Source of the DNA: Amycolatopsis sp. NBC_01488
GTDB lineage: Bacteria > Actinomycetota > Actinomycetes > Mycobacteriales > Pseudonocardiaceae
Length of the DNA stretch: 64,000 nucleotides
NCBI RefSeq assembly: GCF_036227105.1
Contig: NZ_CP109434.1
Span: forward strand, 315,001 to 379,000
Direction of reading: 5' to 3'
In this document: positions 52,794 to 61,593 of the stretch, in pieces
How positions within the stretch are numbered: position 1 is the first letter of the stretch
Layout of the letters: the number at the start of each line of letters is the position of its first letter
Notes under the pieces: model-generated
Databases searched by the model: none
The model's input: the letters and a program-made list of their open reading frames with translations, nothing else
What the model was told of the DNA's origin: nothing
Position numbers and translations under genes: made by a program

Positions 52794-53824
52794 GTGCGCT
52801 GACCACCACCCGCGCCGGGGTCCTGACCAGCCGGTTCGTCGCCGCCGCGATCCTGCTCGCGCTGCTCGTGACGGCCGCGCTGTGGTGGGTGTTCTCCGGG
52901 AGCGGGCAGCACCACGTCACGGCGTTCTTCACCCGCGCCGTCGGCGTCTACTCCGGCTCCGACGTCCGCGTGCTCGGCGTCCGCATCGGCCAGGTCGACT
53001 CGGTCACCCCGCGCGGCGAGCAGGTGCAGGTGGACATGAGCGTCGACGGCTCGGTCGGCATCGCCGCGGACACCACGGTGCTGGTGATCGCGCCCAGCGT
53101 CGTCGCCGACCGGTACGTCCAGTTCGCGAAGCCCGCCCGCGGCGGACCGCGGCTGCCGGACGGCGCGTCCATTCCGGTCCAGCGCACCGCCACGCCGGTG
53201 GAGCTCGACCAGCTCTACGCCAGCCTCGACACGCTGTCGAAGGCACTCGGCCCGAACGGCGCGAACTCCCAGGGCGCGCTGTCGGACCTGCTCAAGACCG
53301 GCGCGCAGAACCTGCAGGGCAACGGGCAGGCGGTCAACGACAGCGTCCGCAACTTCGCCCAGCTCGCGCGCACGCTGGCCGGCAACTCGGGCGACCTGTT
53401 CGGCACCGTCGACGAGCTGCAGCGGTTCACGACCATGCTCGCCACCAACGACCAGCAGGTCAGCGGCGTCAACCAGCAGCTGTCGCAGATCTCCGGCACG
53501 CTGGCCGCCAACAGCGGCGAGCTCGCCCACGCCCTCGACAGCCTCGGCCAGGCGCTCGGCGACGTCCAGGCGTTCATCCGCGACAACCGCGGCGCCTTGA
53601 AGTCCACTGTGGACAATCTGGTGACGACCACGCGGACGCTCGTCGAGCAGCGCCAGTCGCTGGCCGACACCCTCGACGGCGCGCCGCTGGCCGTCACGAA
53701 CGTGCTCAACGCGATCGACCCGGCGACCGGGCGGCTGCGCGGCCGCGCGAACCTCGACTACTACCTCACGGCGCTCCCGCTGCCGGTCACCGGGGACGTC
53801 TACACGAACGGGGGTGGCCGGTGA
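52790..53824 (+). CDS. mceD: Mce family protein D
   Basis: The 344-residue protein has a strong anchor (about 16-36, FVAAAILLALLVTAALWW), an Mce domain with VGVYSGSDVRVLGVRIGQ, and a Gln/Asn-rich helical body. It lies between mceC and the lipoprotein gene, both coupled by 4-bp overlaps. Confidence 0.92.
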   Translation: MSALTTTRAGVLTSRFVAAAILLALLVTAALWWVFSGSGQHHVTAFFTRAVGVYSGSDVRVLGVRIGQVDSVTPRGEQVQVDMSVDGSVGIAADTTVLVIAPSVVADRYVQFAKPARGGPRLPDGASIPVQRTATPVELDQLYASLDTLSKALGPNGANSQGALSDLLKTGAQNLQGNGQAVNDSVRNFAQLARTLAGNSGDLFGTVDELQRFTTMLATNDQQVSGVNQQLSQISGTLAANSGELAHALDSLGQALGDVQAFIRDNRGALKSTVDNLVTTTRTLVEQRQSLADTLDGAPLAVTNVLNAIDPATGRLRGRANLDYYLTALPLPVTGDVYTNGGGR

Positions 53825-54882
53825 AACGGGTCCTCACCGCCGTGAGCGTCGGGTGCCTGCTGCTGGCGGGCTGCTCGGGCGGCGAGTTCAAGGGCGTCTA
53901 CGACCTGCCGCTGCCCGGCGGCGCCGACCTCGGCGACCACCCGTACGCGGTGACCGCGCAGTTCGCCGACGTCCTCGACCTCGTCCCGCAGGCCGCGGTG
54001 AAGGTCGGCGACGTCCCGGTCGGGCGGGTCCGGGAGATCCGGCTCGGCGGCGACGGCTGGACGGCCGAAGCCGTGCTGGACGTCAACGGCGACGTCGTGC
54101 TGCCCGCCGACGCCGTCGCGCGGCTGCGCCAGTCCAGCCTGCTGGGCGAGAAGTTCGTCGAGCTGGCCGCGCCGGACGGGCAGGCGCAGAACGCGGGTGC
54201 CGGACGGCTGGCGAACGGCGCCACGATCACGCTGGACCGCACCAACCGCAACCCCGAGTTCGAAGAGATCTTCGGCGCCCTCTCGCTGCTGCTCAACGGC
54301 GGCGGGATCGGGCAGCTGCAGACGATCGACCAGGAGCTGTCGAAGGTGATGGACGGCAACGAGGCGCAGATCCGCTCGTTCCTGTCCGGGGTGAACACCC
54401 TGATGACCGACCTGGACGCGCACCGGTCGGACATCACCGAGGCGCTCGACGGGCTCAACCGGCTGTCCGTGACGCTCGCGAACCGCCACGAGCAGGTGTC
54501 CGGTGCGCTGACCGACCTGACGCCCGGCCTGCGGACGCTCACCGACCAGCGCACCCAGCTCGTCTCGATGCTGCAGGCGCTGGACCGGCTGTCCACGGTG
54601 GCCACCGACGTCGTGAACCGCAGCCGCGACGACCTGGTCGCGGACCTGCGCGCGCTCGCACCGATCCTGGACCAGCTGGCCGCCGCCGGGGCCGACCTGC
54701 CGAAGTCGCTGCAGATGCTGCCGACGTTCCCGTTCCCCGACTCGGTGCTCCAGGCGATCAAGGGCGACTACGTCAACGCGTACACGTCGATGATCCCGGC
54801 GCCCGGGGTGCCGCTGCCCGATCCCGGCCAGGGTGTCCCGCCCGGCCTGCCGACGCTCCCGCTCCCCTCGGGAGGCAGCTGA
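53821..54882 (+). CDS. mceE: Mce family lipoprotein E (LprK-like)
   Basis: The 353-residue protein has a lipoprotein signal with lipobox LLAGC (Cys about 17), then an Mce domain (QAAVKVGDVPVGRVREI) and a helical body ending in a Pro-rich tail. MceE is the lipid-anchored subunit in Mce systems. GTG at 53821 overlaps the mceD stop by 4 bp; the stop shares one base with the mceF ATG. Confidence 0.92.
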   Translation: MKRVLTAVSVGCLLLAGCSGGEFKGVYDLPLPGGADLGDHPYAVTAQFADVLDLVPQAAVKVGDVPVGRVREIRLGGDGWTAEAVLDVNGDVVLPADAVARLRQSSLLGEKFVELAAPDGQAQNAGAGRLANGATITLDRTNRNPEFEEIFGALSLLLNGGGIGQLQTIDQELSKVMDGNEAQIRSFLSGVNTLMTDLDAHRSDITEALDGLNRLSVTLANRHEQVSGALTDLTPGLRTLTDQRTQLVSMLQALDRLSTVATDVVNRSRDDLVADLRALAPILDQLAAAGADLPKSLQMLPTFPFPDSVLQAIKGDYVNAYTSMIPAPGVPLPDPGQGVPPGLPTLPLPSGGS

Positions 54883-56090
54883 TGCTGACGCGCAGGGTGC
54901 GGATCCAGGTGGTCGCGTTCGTCGTGATCGCCCTGGCCACGACGGCTTTCGTCGGCGCGAACTACGCCGGGCTCGGCCGGTTGTTCGGCTCGGGCAGCTA
55001 CACGGTGAAGCTCGAACTCGCCGAAGGCGGCGGGCTGTTCACCAACGGCGAGGTGACCTACCGCGGCGTCGCGGTCGGGCGCGTCGGCGAGCTGCGGCTG
55101 ACCCTGACCGGGACCGAGGCCGACCTGCTGATCGACGACGGCGCCCCGCCCATCCCGGCGGACTCCCGCGCGGTGGTGGCGAACCGGTCGGCCGTCGGCG
55201 AGCAGTACGTCGACCTGCAGCCGCGCACCGGCAACGCGCCCTACCTGGCGGCGGGGTCGGTGATCCAGCGCGAGTCGACGACGTTGCCGCTGCCGGTGAA
55301 CAGCCTGCTGACGGACCTGGATTCGTTCACCGCGTCGGTGCCGACCCAGGACCTGCGGACGGTGGTGGACGAGCTCGACGACGCCCTGCGCGGCGCCGGG
55401 CCGGACCTGCAGACGCTGCTGGACTCGGCGACGACGTTCACGCACGAGGCGAGCGCGAACCTGCCCCAGACGTCGAAGCTGATCGGCGACGGCGCGACGG
55501 TGCTGCGGACCCAGGCCGACTCGTCGTCGGAGTGGCGCTCGTTCAGCAGCAACGCCCGGGTCTTCGCCCAGCAGCTGGCTCGCTCCGACGGCGACCTGCG
55601 GCGGCTGATCGCCACCGCACCGCCCGCGGCGACCGAGCTTTCCGCGGTGCTGAAGGAAAACGACCCCGGCCTGCCGATCCTGCTGGCCAACCTGCTGACG
55701 ACGGCCCGGGTGTTCGGCACGCGCACCGCGGCGGAAGAGACGCTGTTCGCGAACCTGCCGAAGGCGGTGGCGGGCGTCGGGTCGGCGTTGAACGACCGCG
55801 GCGACGCGCTGCGGATGGGGCTGGTGCTGAACTTCGACAACCCGCCGCCGTGCGTCCAGGGCTACGGGGGCACGCAGCACCGGTCGAGCGACGACCTCTC
55901 GCCGTTGCCGCTGAACACCGACGCGGCGTGCACGCTGCCGTACGGCAACGAGAGTTCGGTGCGCGGTGTGCAGAACGCGCCGCATCCGCCCGTGCCGGCG
56001 CCGGCGCTGCCGGGTGGGCTGACCGGGCCGCTCGGGATCGGCACGCAGGCGACGTCGACGAGCCTCGAGGAGATGCTGTGGTTGCGCTGA
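54882..56090 (+). CDS. mceF: Mce family protein F
   Basis: The 402-residue protein has an anchor (about 8-28), an Mce domain (LAEGGGLFTNGEVTYRGVAVG) and a C-terminal tail with CVQGYGG and a Pro-rich end. Last of the six Mce subunits. Its end overlaps the first Mce-associated gene by 13 bp. Confidence 0.92.
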   Translation: MLTRRVRIQVVAFVVIALATTAFVGANYAGLGRLFGSGSYTVKLELAEGGGLFTNGEVTYRGVAVGRVGELRLTLTGTEADLLIDDGAPPIPADSRAVVANRSAVGEQYVDLQPRTGNAPYLAAGSVIQRESTTLPLPVNSLLTDLDSFTASVPTQDLRTVVDELDDALRGAGPDLQTLLDSATTFTHEASANLPQTSKLIGDGATVLRTQADSSSEWRSFSSNARVFAQQLARSDGDLRRLIATAPPAATELSAVLKENDPGLPILLANLLTTARVFGTRTAAEETLFANLPKAVAGVGSALNDRGDALRMGLVLNFDNPPPCVQGYGGTQHRSSDDLSPLPLNTDAACTLPYGNESSVRGVQNAPHPPVPAPALPGGLTGPLGIGTQATSTSLEEMLWLR

Positions 56091-56581
56091 AGCACGGGGC
56101 GGTGGCGCTGGTGGTGGCCGCGGCGGCGTTCGCGGGCTGGTCGGGCTATTCGTGGTACGCGGCTTCCCACGCCGCGTCGTTGACGTACGGCGTGGCCCGC
56201 GACGACGCGCTGTCGAGCGGCCGGACGCTGGTGGCGGAGCTGAGCAGCCTCGACTACCACGACGTGAACGGCGGCCTGGACCGCTGGCTGTCGGCGTCGA
56301 CGGGCCCGCTGCACGACCAGCTGGCCCGCACGGACGACACGACGAAGAAGACCCTGGCCGCCAACGCGACGGTGGCGACGGGCCGCGTGCTGGACGCGGC
56401 GCTGAGCGAGCTGGACGAGCACGCGGGCACGGCGAAGATGCTGGCTTCGGTGGAGATCACGATGGCGAAGGAAGGCACGGCCCCGGCGGTGAAGCGCAAC
56501 CGCTTCGCGGCGGCCCTCTCGCGGACGGCGGACGGGTGGAAGCTCAGCGCGCTGGACCAGCTCCCGGTGGGTGCCCGGTGA
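56078..56581 (+). CDS. Mce-associated membrane protein (Mas type) 1
   Basis: The 167-residue protein has one N-terminal helix (about 7-28) and a SnoaL/NTF2-like extracytoplasmic domain (RTLVAELSSLDYHDVNGGLDRW...DGWKLSALDQL). Such proteins follow mceF in most operons and stabilise the transporter in mycobacteria. GTG at 56078 has GAGGAG upstream within mceF. The stop overlaps the next start by 4 bp. Confidence 0.85.
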   Translation: MVALKHGAVALVVAAAAFAGWSGYSWYAASHAASLTYGVARDDALSSGRTLVAELSSLDYHDVNGGLDRWLSASTGPLHDQLARTDDTTKKTLAANATVATGRVLDAALSELDEHAGTAKMLASVEITMAKEGTAPAVKRNRFAAALSRTADGWKLSALDQLPVGAR

Positions 56582-57327
56582 ACCGCGCGAAGACGATCGA
56601 AGTGCCGGACGGGCAGGCGCCGGCCGAGGTAGCGGATGTCGCGCAGGCGGTCGCGGCCCGGGACGGCTCACCTGCGACCGAGCCGGGCTTGCCGGCGGCC
56701 GAGCCCGGCGCCGGCGCAGCCGAGGGCGAGACCGACCGAGCGGCCGAGGCGACCGCCGAGTCGGCCGAAACCACCGAAGGCGAAGCCGAACCGGCCGAAA
56801 CCCACCCAGCCAGAACCCGCCCCGCCTGGCTCCGCCTCCCCACCCTCCTCCTCGCCGCCGCCCTGGTCCTCGCCGGTGCCGGCGTCTGGTTCACCCTCGA
56901 GGCCCACTCCGCCTCCTCCAACCCCGCCGCGGACAACCTCGCGCTCACCGATGTCGGCCAGACCGCCGACGTCACCTCCGCCGTCACCCTGGCGATGAAC
57001 CGGATCTTCTCCTATTCCTACGACAAGACCGACGTCACCGAAAAGGCCGCCGCGGCCGTGCTGCGGGGGTCCGCCAAGGATTCCTACGACAAGCTCTTCG
57101 CCCAGGTCCGGCAGAAGGCGCCCGAGCAGAAACTCGTGCTCACTTCGCGCGTTTCCGCGATCGCCGTGCAAGAACTCCGGAATGGTCACGCGCGGTTACT
57201 CGTCTTTCTCGATCAATCAGCCGTCCGGGCCGACAACAATGCGACCGACAGCGCCGCGGCGCAGCTTTCCGTGACCGCGGAACGTGCGGGTGACGGCTGG
57301 GTCGTCACCGAACTCGAACCCCGTTGA
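56578..57327 (+). CDS. Mce-associated membrane protein (Mas type) 2 with acidic disordered N-terminus
   Basis: The 249-residue protein starts with about 80 residues rich in Glu, Ala, Thr and Pro and probably disordered. One transmembrane helix follows (about 86-108, LLLAAALVLAGAGVWF), then an NTF2-like domain (VTLAMNRIFSYSYDKTDVTEKAA in part, to GDGWVVTEL). The acidic cytoplasmic arm is longer than in ordinary Mas proteins and might contact the ATPase or a regulator. The final third uses more A/T-ending codons. Confidence 0.8.
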   Translation: MNRAKTIEVPDGQAPAEVADVAQAVAARDGSPATEPGLPAAEPGAGAAEGETDRAAEATAESAETTEGEAEPAETHPARTRPAWLRLPTLLLAAALVLAGAGVWFTLEAHSASSNPAADNLALTDVGQTADVTSAVTLAMNRIFSYSYDKTDVTEKAAAAVLRGSAKDSYDKLFAQVRQKAPEQKLVLTSRVSAIAVQELRNGHARLLVFLDQSAVRADNNATDSAAAQLSVTAERAGDGWVVTELEPR

Positions 57328-57404
57328 AAACAAGCCGAACAACGAGTACTTCACCGTTTCCGGGAGCACCCGGGGCGGACGGGAAACGCAAAAGGAGGAC
57401 AACC

Positions 57405-58049
57405 ATGTCCGTGGCAACGCAGCTGAGGAGAATGGCCGTGCTCACGTCGGCGGCGGCCGTCGTGCTGGGCGGGGTCGCGGTGACCCCGGCCTCGGCCGAC
57501 GTCATCCCGATCCCCGTGTCCTACAAGGTGACCGGCAGCACCACGGTGAAGAAGACCGGCAGCGCCATGAAGCTCGGCCCGGGCTCGCTCAAGGGCAACC
57601 TGCTGATCGACGACCAGACCGGCTCGGTCGGGCTCAGCGCGGACCTGGCGCTGCCGCCTTCCCAGGCCGACATCTCCCTGCTCTCGGGCATCTTCCGGAT
57701 CAAGGCCAAGGTCAAGGTGACCCCGCTCGGCCCGGCCACCGGCACGATCGCCGACGGCAACCTGGTCACGCACGCCAAGGCGAACATGGAGATCTACGAC
57801 ATCTGGGCCGGCCCGATCATCCCGGTGATCCCGCTGCCGACCGTGCCGGGCAGCTGCAAGACGAAGACCCCGCTCGACCTCACGCTGTCCGCGCAGGACA
57901 TCGACATCACCGCGCCGGCCATCACGGTGACCGGCACCTACACGATCCCCGAGTTCTCCAACTGCTTCATCGCCGACATCGCCCTCGGCGCCCTCATTTC
58001 GGGGCCGGGCAACACCATTTCGCTCGACCTGGCCAGCGACGCCACCTGA
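57405..58049 (+). CDS. Secreted beta-rich protein downstream of mce
   Basis: The 214-residue protein has a signal peptide (about 1-36, cleavage after PASA) and a mature part rich in Thr, Val, Ile and Pro with alternating hydrophobic pattern, a Cys pair (SCKTKT and SNCF) and no enzyme motif. It resembles the DUF6801-like neighbours in general character but not clearly in sequence. A very strong AAAGGAGG precedes the ATG. It is 77 bp after the last mce gene, so partial co-transcription is possible. An extracellular lipid-binding role is only a guess. Confidence 0.65.
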   Translation: MSVATQLRRMAVLTSAAAVVLGGVAVTPASADVIPIPVSYKVTGSTTVKKTGSAMKLGPGSLKGNLLIDDQTGSVGLSADLALPPSQADISLLSGIFRIKAKVKVTPLGPATGTIADGNLVTHAKANMEIYDIWAGPIIPVIPLPTVPGSCKTKTPLDLTLSAQDIDITAPAITVTGTYTIPEFSNCFIADIALGALISGPGNTISLDLASDAT

Positions 58050-58057
58050 GGCCGACC

Positions 58058-58088
58058 GCGGGTGGCGGGCCGCGCGCCCGCCACCCGC
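58058..58088. terminator. Terminator between converging genes
   Basis: GCGGGTGGCGGGC (58058-58070) pairs perfectly with GCCCGCCACCCGC (58076-58088) around a 5-base loop. It ends the mce-side transcript and the opposing RCC1 gene. Confidence 0.8.
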
Positions 58089-58092
58089 CGGC

Positions 58093-59031
58093 TCAGCAAG
58101 CCGCGTTCGGGTCTTCCTTCAGCGCGAAGCTGTCGTTGTCCCCGGCCGAGACGGCGAACACCGGCCCGCACCAGGGGAAGGAGGACTCACCGACGAAGTT
58201 CGAGCCCCAGGCCACCACCGAGCCGTCGGTCTTGACAGCGACGTTGTGGTTGAACCCGGCGTCGACGCTCACGACGTCCGACAGCGCTTCCGGCGGTACC
58301 TCGGTCTGGTGGAAGTTGTCCCGGCCCCAGGCGTAGACCTGGCCGCCTTTCAGCGCCAGGCTGTGGTTGAACCCGGCGGACACCGCCGTGACACCGGAGG
58401 AAAGCCCGGCCGGCACCGTCGCCTGCCCGTAGGTGTTGCTCCCCCAGGCCAGCACACCGCCGTTCTTCAGCGCCAGGTTGTGGTCACCGCCGGCGGAGAT
58501 CGCGGTCACGCCGGACTGGGCGGCCGCCGGCACGTCGGTCCGCGTCCCCCAGCTCACGACCTGCCCGCCCTGCTTCAGCGCGAGGCTGTGCATGTTGGAC
58601 GTCGAGATCGCGAGGACGCCGCTGGACACCGACGCCGGCAGGGTGGTCTGGCCGTACCAGTTGTTGCCCCACGCCAGGACCTTGCCGTTCTTGAGGGCCA
58701 GCTCATGCCCCCAGCCGGACGCGATCTGGCTGACCCCGGACGTCGCCGCGGCGGGGATTTCGTTGGCGCCCCAGTTGTTCGCGCCCCACGCCAGGACCGC
58801 GCCGCCCTTCAGCGCCAGCGCGGTCGTGCTGCCCGCCGAGACGGCGGTGACGCCGGTCAGCGCGTCCGCCGGCGGGATCGTGACGTCGTAGTCCGGCTTG
58901 CCCCAGGCGAGCACGCCGCCGACGGTGGCCGCGGACGCCGGCTGCGCGAACACCGAGACGGCCATCGCCGCCGTCACCGCGAATGCGGCGCCCTTCAGTG
59001 ATACCCGTCCACAACGGGAAGTACCCGGCAC
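58093..59031 (-). CDS. Secreted RCC1-repeat protein
   Basis: The 312-residue protein has a signal peptide (about 1-35) and six to seven RCC1-like repeats of about 38-42 residues, each with LAWG-type and GVTAVSAGxxHSLALK-type segments, so it folds as a beta-propeller. Repeats are very similar to one another, which suggests recent internal duplication. Exported bacterial RCC1 proteins are usually surface binding modules without known enzyme activity. GTG at 59031. It is divergent from the DUF6801-like gene across a 365-bp gap. Confidence 0.85.
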   Translation of the reverse strand: MPGTSRCGRVSLKGAAFAVTAAMAVSVFAQPASAATVGGVLAWGKPDYDVTIPPADALTGVTAVSAGSTTALALKGGAVLAWGANNWGANEIPAAATSGVSQIASGWGHELALKNGKVLAWGNNWYGQTTLPASVSSGVLAISTSNMHSLALKQGGQVVSWGTRTDVPAAAQSGVTAISAGGDHNLALKNGGVLAWGSNTYGQATVPAGLSSGVTAVSAGFNHSLALKGGQVYAWGRDNFHQTEVPPEALSDVVSVDAGFNHNVAVKTDGSVVAWGSNFVGESSFPWCGPVFAVSAGDNDSFALKEDPNAAC

Positions 59032-59215
59032 GGTAGCCTCATTTCTCCGGTTTCGTTATCCGGGATTGCTTCGGCAAGATCACAAATGGTAGACCGTACC
59101 GAACGGCGCTTCGCCGCGGCGGCCGTTCTTTGTCAACATCCGCCAAATCCGGTCGCGCGCCTACGCCGTCGCGCACAAGAAGCCGATAACGCCCGGCACG
59201 CGCCGGTGCGAAGTC

Positions 59216-59244
59216 TTGTTCCTTACTGAACTGGCGAGTAGCCT
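59216..59244 (+). promoter_or_regulatory. Candidate promoter in the 59032-59396 gap
   Basis: TTGTTC (59216-59221) and TAGCCT (59239-59244) are 17 bp apart. The gap is 365 bp and low in GC; a transcript would have a leader of about 145 nt before the ATG at 59397. Nothing else was recognised in the gap. Confidence 0.4.
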
Positions 59245-59396
59245 CGATTCCGGCAGATGGACCTCCACCTCGCACGCCGATGAATCGCGACCCGCCGCCC
59301 GGGGCAATGGGGACGGTGACCGCGATGGGGGCGCACGGCGGCGAGGAATCGATCAGCCAAAGCCGAGACTGAACTGAATCAAAGGAGATGACAGGT

Positions 59397-60035
59397 ATGT
59401 CCCGACTCAGCAGGCTGTCCGCCGGTTTCGCCACCACCGCGACCGCCATCGGCGCCATCGCGGTGCTGACCGCGGGCACCGCGGCCGCCGCCACCGTCAC
59501 CTACACCGCCGGGGGCACGGCGGGGATCACCTACAACTGCACCTTCCCCGGCATCTCGCCGCAGCCGGTCGCGATCACCGCGCACCTGGACGCGCCCGAC
59601 GTCGTCCCGGCCGGCACCACCATCACCCCCACCAACGTCGGCGGCAGCGCCACGATCAGCGCGACCGTCCACTCGCTGCTGACCGCGGTCGGCTACGACG
59701 GCATCCGGGGCACCGCGACGGTGCCGGTCACGGCGTCGGCGGGCACGCTGTCGCAGCCGTCGGCCACCGGCCTGAACATCCCGGAGGTGATCTACCCGAC
59801 CGGCGGGCCGATCACCGTGAACATCTCGCAGGTCGCGACGTCCAGCGTTCCGGACTGGACCGCGCCGGCCAGCGCGGGCAGCGCCACGCTGTCGCTGACG
59901 AGCGGGCTGTCGGCGAACCTGGAGTTCCACAAGAAGTCCAGCGGCACCTGGTCGCCGTGGACGATGAACTGCACCCTCAAGGTGACGAACCCGGCGCAGA
60001 ACACCGCGTTCAGCCCGAGCATCACCGTTTCCTGA
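59397..60035 (+). CDS. Secreted DUF6801-like protein
   Basis: The 212-residue protein has a signal peptide (about 1-32, ending AAAA) and one domain with YNCTFPGISPQPVAI near the start, GYDGIRGTATVPV in the middle and a second Cys (WTMNCTLKV) close to the end. The pattern matches DUF6801-type extracellular beta-sandwich proteins of actinomycetes. The ATG at 59397 follows AAAGGAG at good spacing; an ATG three codons earlier is too close. The role is unknown; its neighbours suggest envelope or lipid handling. Confidence 0.75.
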   Translation: MSRLSRLSAGFATTATAIGAIAVLTAGTAAAATVTYTAGGTAGITYNCTFPGISPQPVAITAHLDAPDVVPAGTTITPTNVGGSATISATVHSLLTAVGYDGIRGTATVPVTASAGTLSQPSATGLNIPEVIYPTGGPITVNISQVATSSVPDWTAPASAGSATLSLTSGLSANLEFHKKSSGTWSPWTMNCTLKVTNPAQNTAFSPSITVS

Positions 60036-60111
60036 CCGGGTTCCCGGTGCGGGCCCTCCCCAGGCCCGCACCGGGACGTCCCGTCCTTTCCGAACGCACC
60101 CAGGGAACCTG

Positions 60112-61524
60112 ATGCCACGTCGAGTCCGGCCCCGCACCCGCACCGTGTCCGCGCTGGCGGCCGTCGGCCTGCTCTCCGCGGTGAACGGCGCGCTGACCGG
60201 CGTCGGCTCGGCCGCCCCCGCGCCCGCGGTCCCGCCGGACACGAAGGCCACGGCGTCGGTTTCGGTGACCTGCCCGTTCGCCGACCCGCTCGGAGCGCGG
60301 AAGCTCACGGCCGAAACGGCGGCGACGCTGCCCTCGCAGGCGAAGACCGGCTCGTCGGCCAAGATCGGCGCGTTCTCGGCGAAGCTCACGCTCCCCCGCG
60401 ACGTCGCGCTCTCCTACCTCCCGGACGGCGCCACCGCCGGATCGCTGCGCGGCGACGTGCACGTCGACCTGGCCGTGCACCAGGGCGACCGCGCGGACAA
60501 GGTGCCGGTCGACCTGATCGTCCCGGCCACGCCGCTGCCGGAGACCGGTGACCTCACGCTGGCGGCCACCGGCACCGTGCCGGAGATCGCCCTGAACACC
60601 GTCGGCGCGGTCACCTTCGACGTCACCGCGCCGACGCTCGCCCTCGAAGCCGTCCCGCCGCCGGACACCGCGGTCACGCAGCCGGCTCCGCTGGTCGCGT
60701 GCACCCTCGACCCCGGCCAGCAGACGGCGCTGGGCAAGATCATGGTCCTGCCGAAGACGGTGCCGGGCACGAAGCAGAAGCAGCAGGCGGCCGCGGCCGC
60801 CGCCGACGCGCCCGGCCCGGGCGATCCGCCGACCGACGACGAGTTCGCGGTGCCGCTGAGCCTGGTCACGATCTTGACGAAGTCGACGGTCAAGAAGCTC
60901 GGCGCGACCGTCGCCGCCGACCCCGCGTTCCTGTTCAACGGGCTGTTCATCCTCAACCTGGTCGACGGCACCTCGCGGGTCACCGGGTCGACCACCTTCA
61001 ACCCGGCGACGACCTCGTTCCTCGGCTTCGGTTTCGTGCCGGTGACCGCGACCGTCGAGTTCCTGCCGGTCGACTACCGGAACAGCAAGGTCATCGAGAT
61101 CGCCGGCAAGATCACCACCGACCCGGACACCGGGGCCACGTTCCTGGACACGACGCTGCAGGTGATGGCGCGGCTGAGCAACGCGAAGGTCAACGGCGTC
61201 CCGCTCGACCTCGGCCCCGACTGCGTGACCAAGGACAAGGTGACCCTCACGCTGAACGGCCCGTACGAAGCGTTCGGCGTCGGGCACATCCGGACCGACG
61301 AGAAGACGGGTTTCGAGCTTCCCGGGTTCACCGGCTGCGGCGCCGCCGGCCAGGACCTGGACCCGCTGCTCACCGGGATGGGCTCCGGCAAGGGCAACCA
61401 GGCCTTCGTCGACACCTACAACCTGATCGTGTGCACCGAACCCGACCACACCCAGTGCCCGCCGGGGTCCGACGGCCCCCCGCCGGAAGCGGCGGCGAAG
61501 AAGGCGGTCAAGCACTCGCACTGA
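60112..61524 (+). CDS. Secreted multi-domain DUF6801-like protein
   Basis: The 470-residue protein has a signal peptide (about 1-38), a first DUF6801-like domain (about 45-195; VTCPFADPLGARKL), a linker with a run of Ala after KQKQQ (about 222-235), and a second, larger beta-rich domain (about 245-440) with Cys pairs (GPDCVTK, TGCGAAG, IVCTEPDHTQC). It ends in a Lys/His-rich tail. It follows the single-domain protein by 76 bp and is probably in the same transcript. Function unknown. Confidence 0.75.
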   Translation: MPRRVRPRTRTVSALAAVGLLSAVNGALTGVGSAAPAPAVPPDTKATASVSVTCPFADPLGARKLTAETAATLPSQAKTGSSAKIGAFSAKLTLPRDVALSYLPDGATAGSLRGDVHVDLAVHQGDRADKVPVDLIVPATPLPETGDLTLAATGTVPEIALNTVGAVTFDVTAPTLALEAVPPPDTAVTQPAPLVACTLDPGQQTALGKIMVLPKTVPGTKQKQQAAAAAADAPGPGDPPTDDEFAVPLSLVTILTKSTVKKLGATVAADPAFLFNGLFILNLVDGTSRVTGSTTFNPATTSFLGFGFVPVTATVEFLPVDYRNSKVIEIAGKITTDPDTGATFLDTTLQVMARLSNAKVNGVPLDLGPDCVTKDKVTLTLNGPYEAFGVGHIRTDEKTGFELPGFTGCGAAGQDLDPLLTGMGSGKGNQAFVDTYNLIVCTEPDHTQCPPGSDGPPPEAAAKKAVKHSH

Positions 61525-61533
61525 GGGGGACGC

Positions 61534-61593
61534 ATGAAGAGCGGAGCCCGTGCTGCCGATCCGCGGACCGCAGTAGTCCCGAAGCGGTCCTAG
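61534..61593 (+). CDS. Possible 19-residue micro-ORF
   Basis: An ATG 10 bp after the preceding stop has GAGGGGGA just upstream and opens 19 codons (MKSGARAADP...) to a TAG that runs into the end of the converging pucR-type gene. Good ribosome site, but too short to support by content. Confidence 0.2.
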   Translation: MKSGARAADPRTAVVPKRS

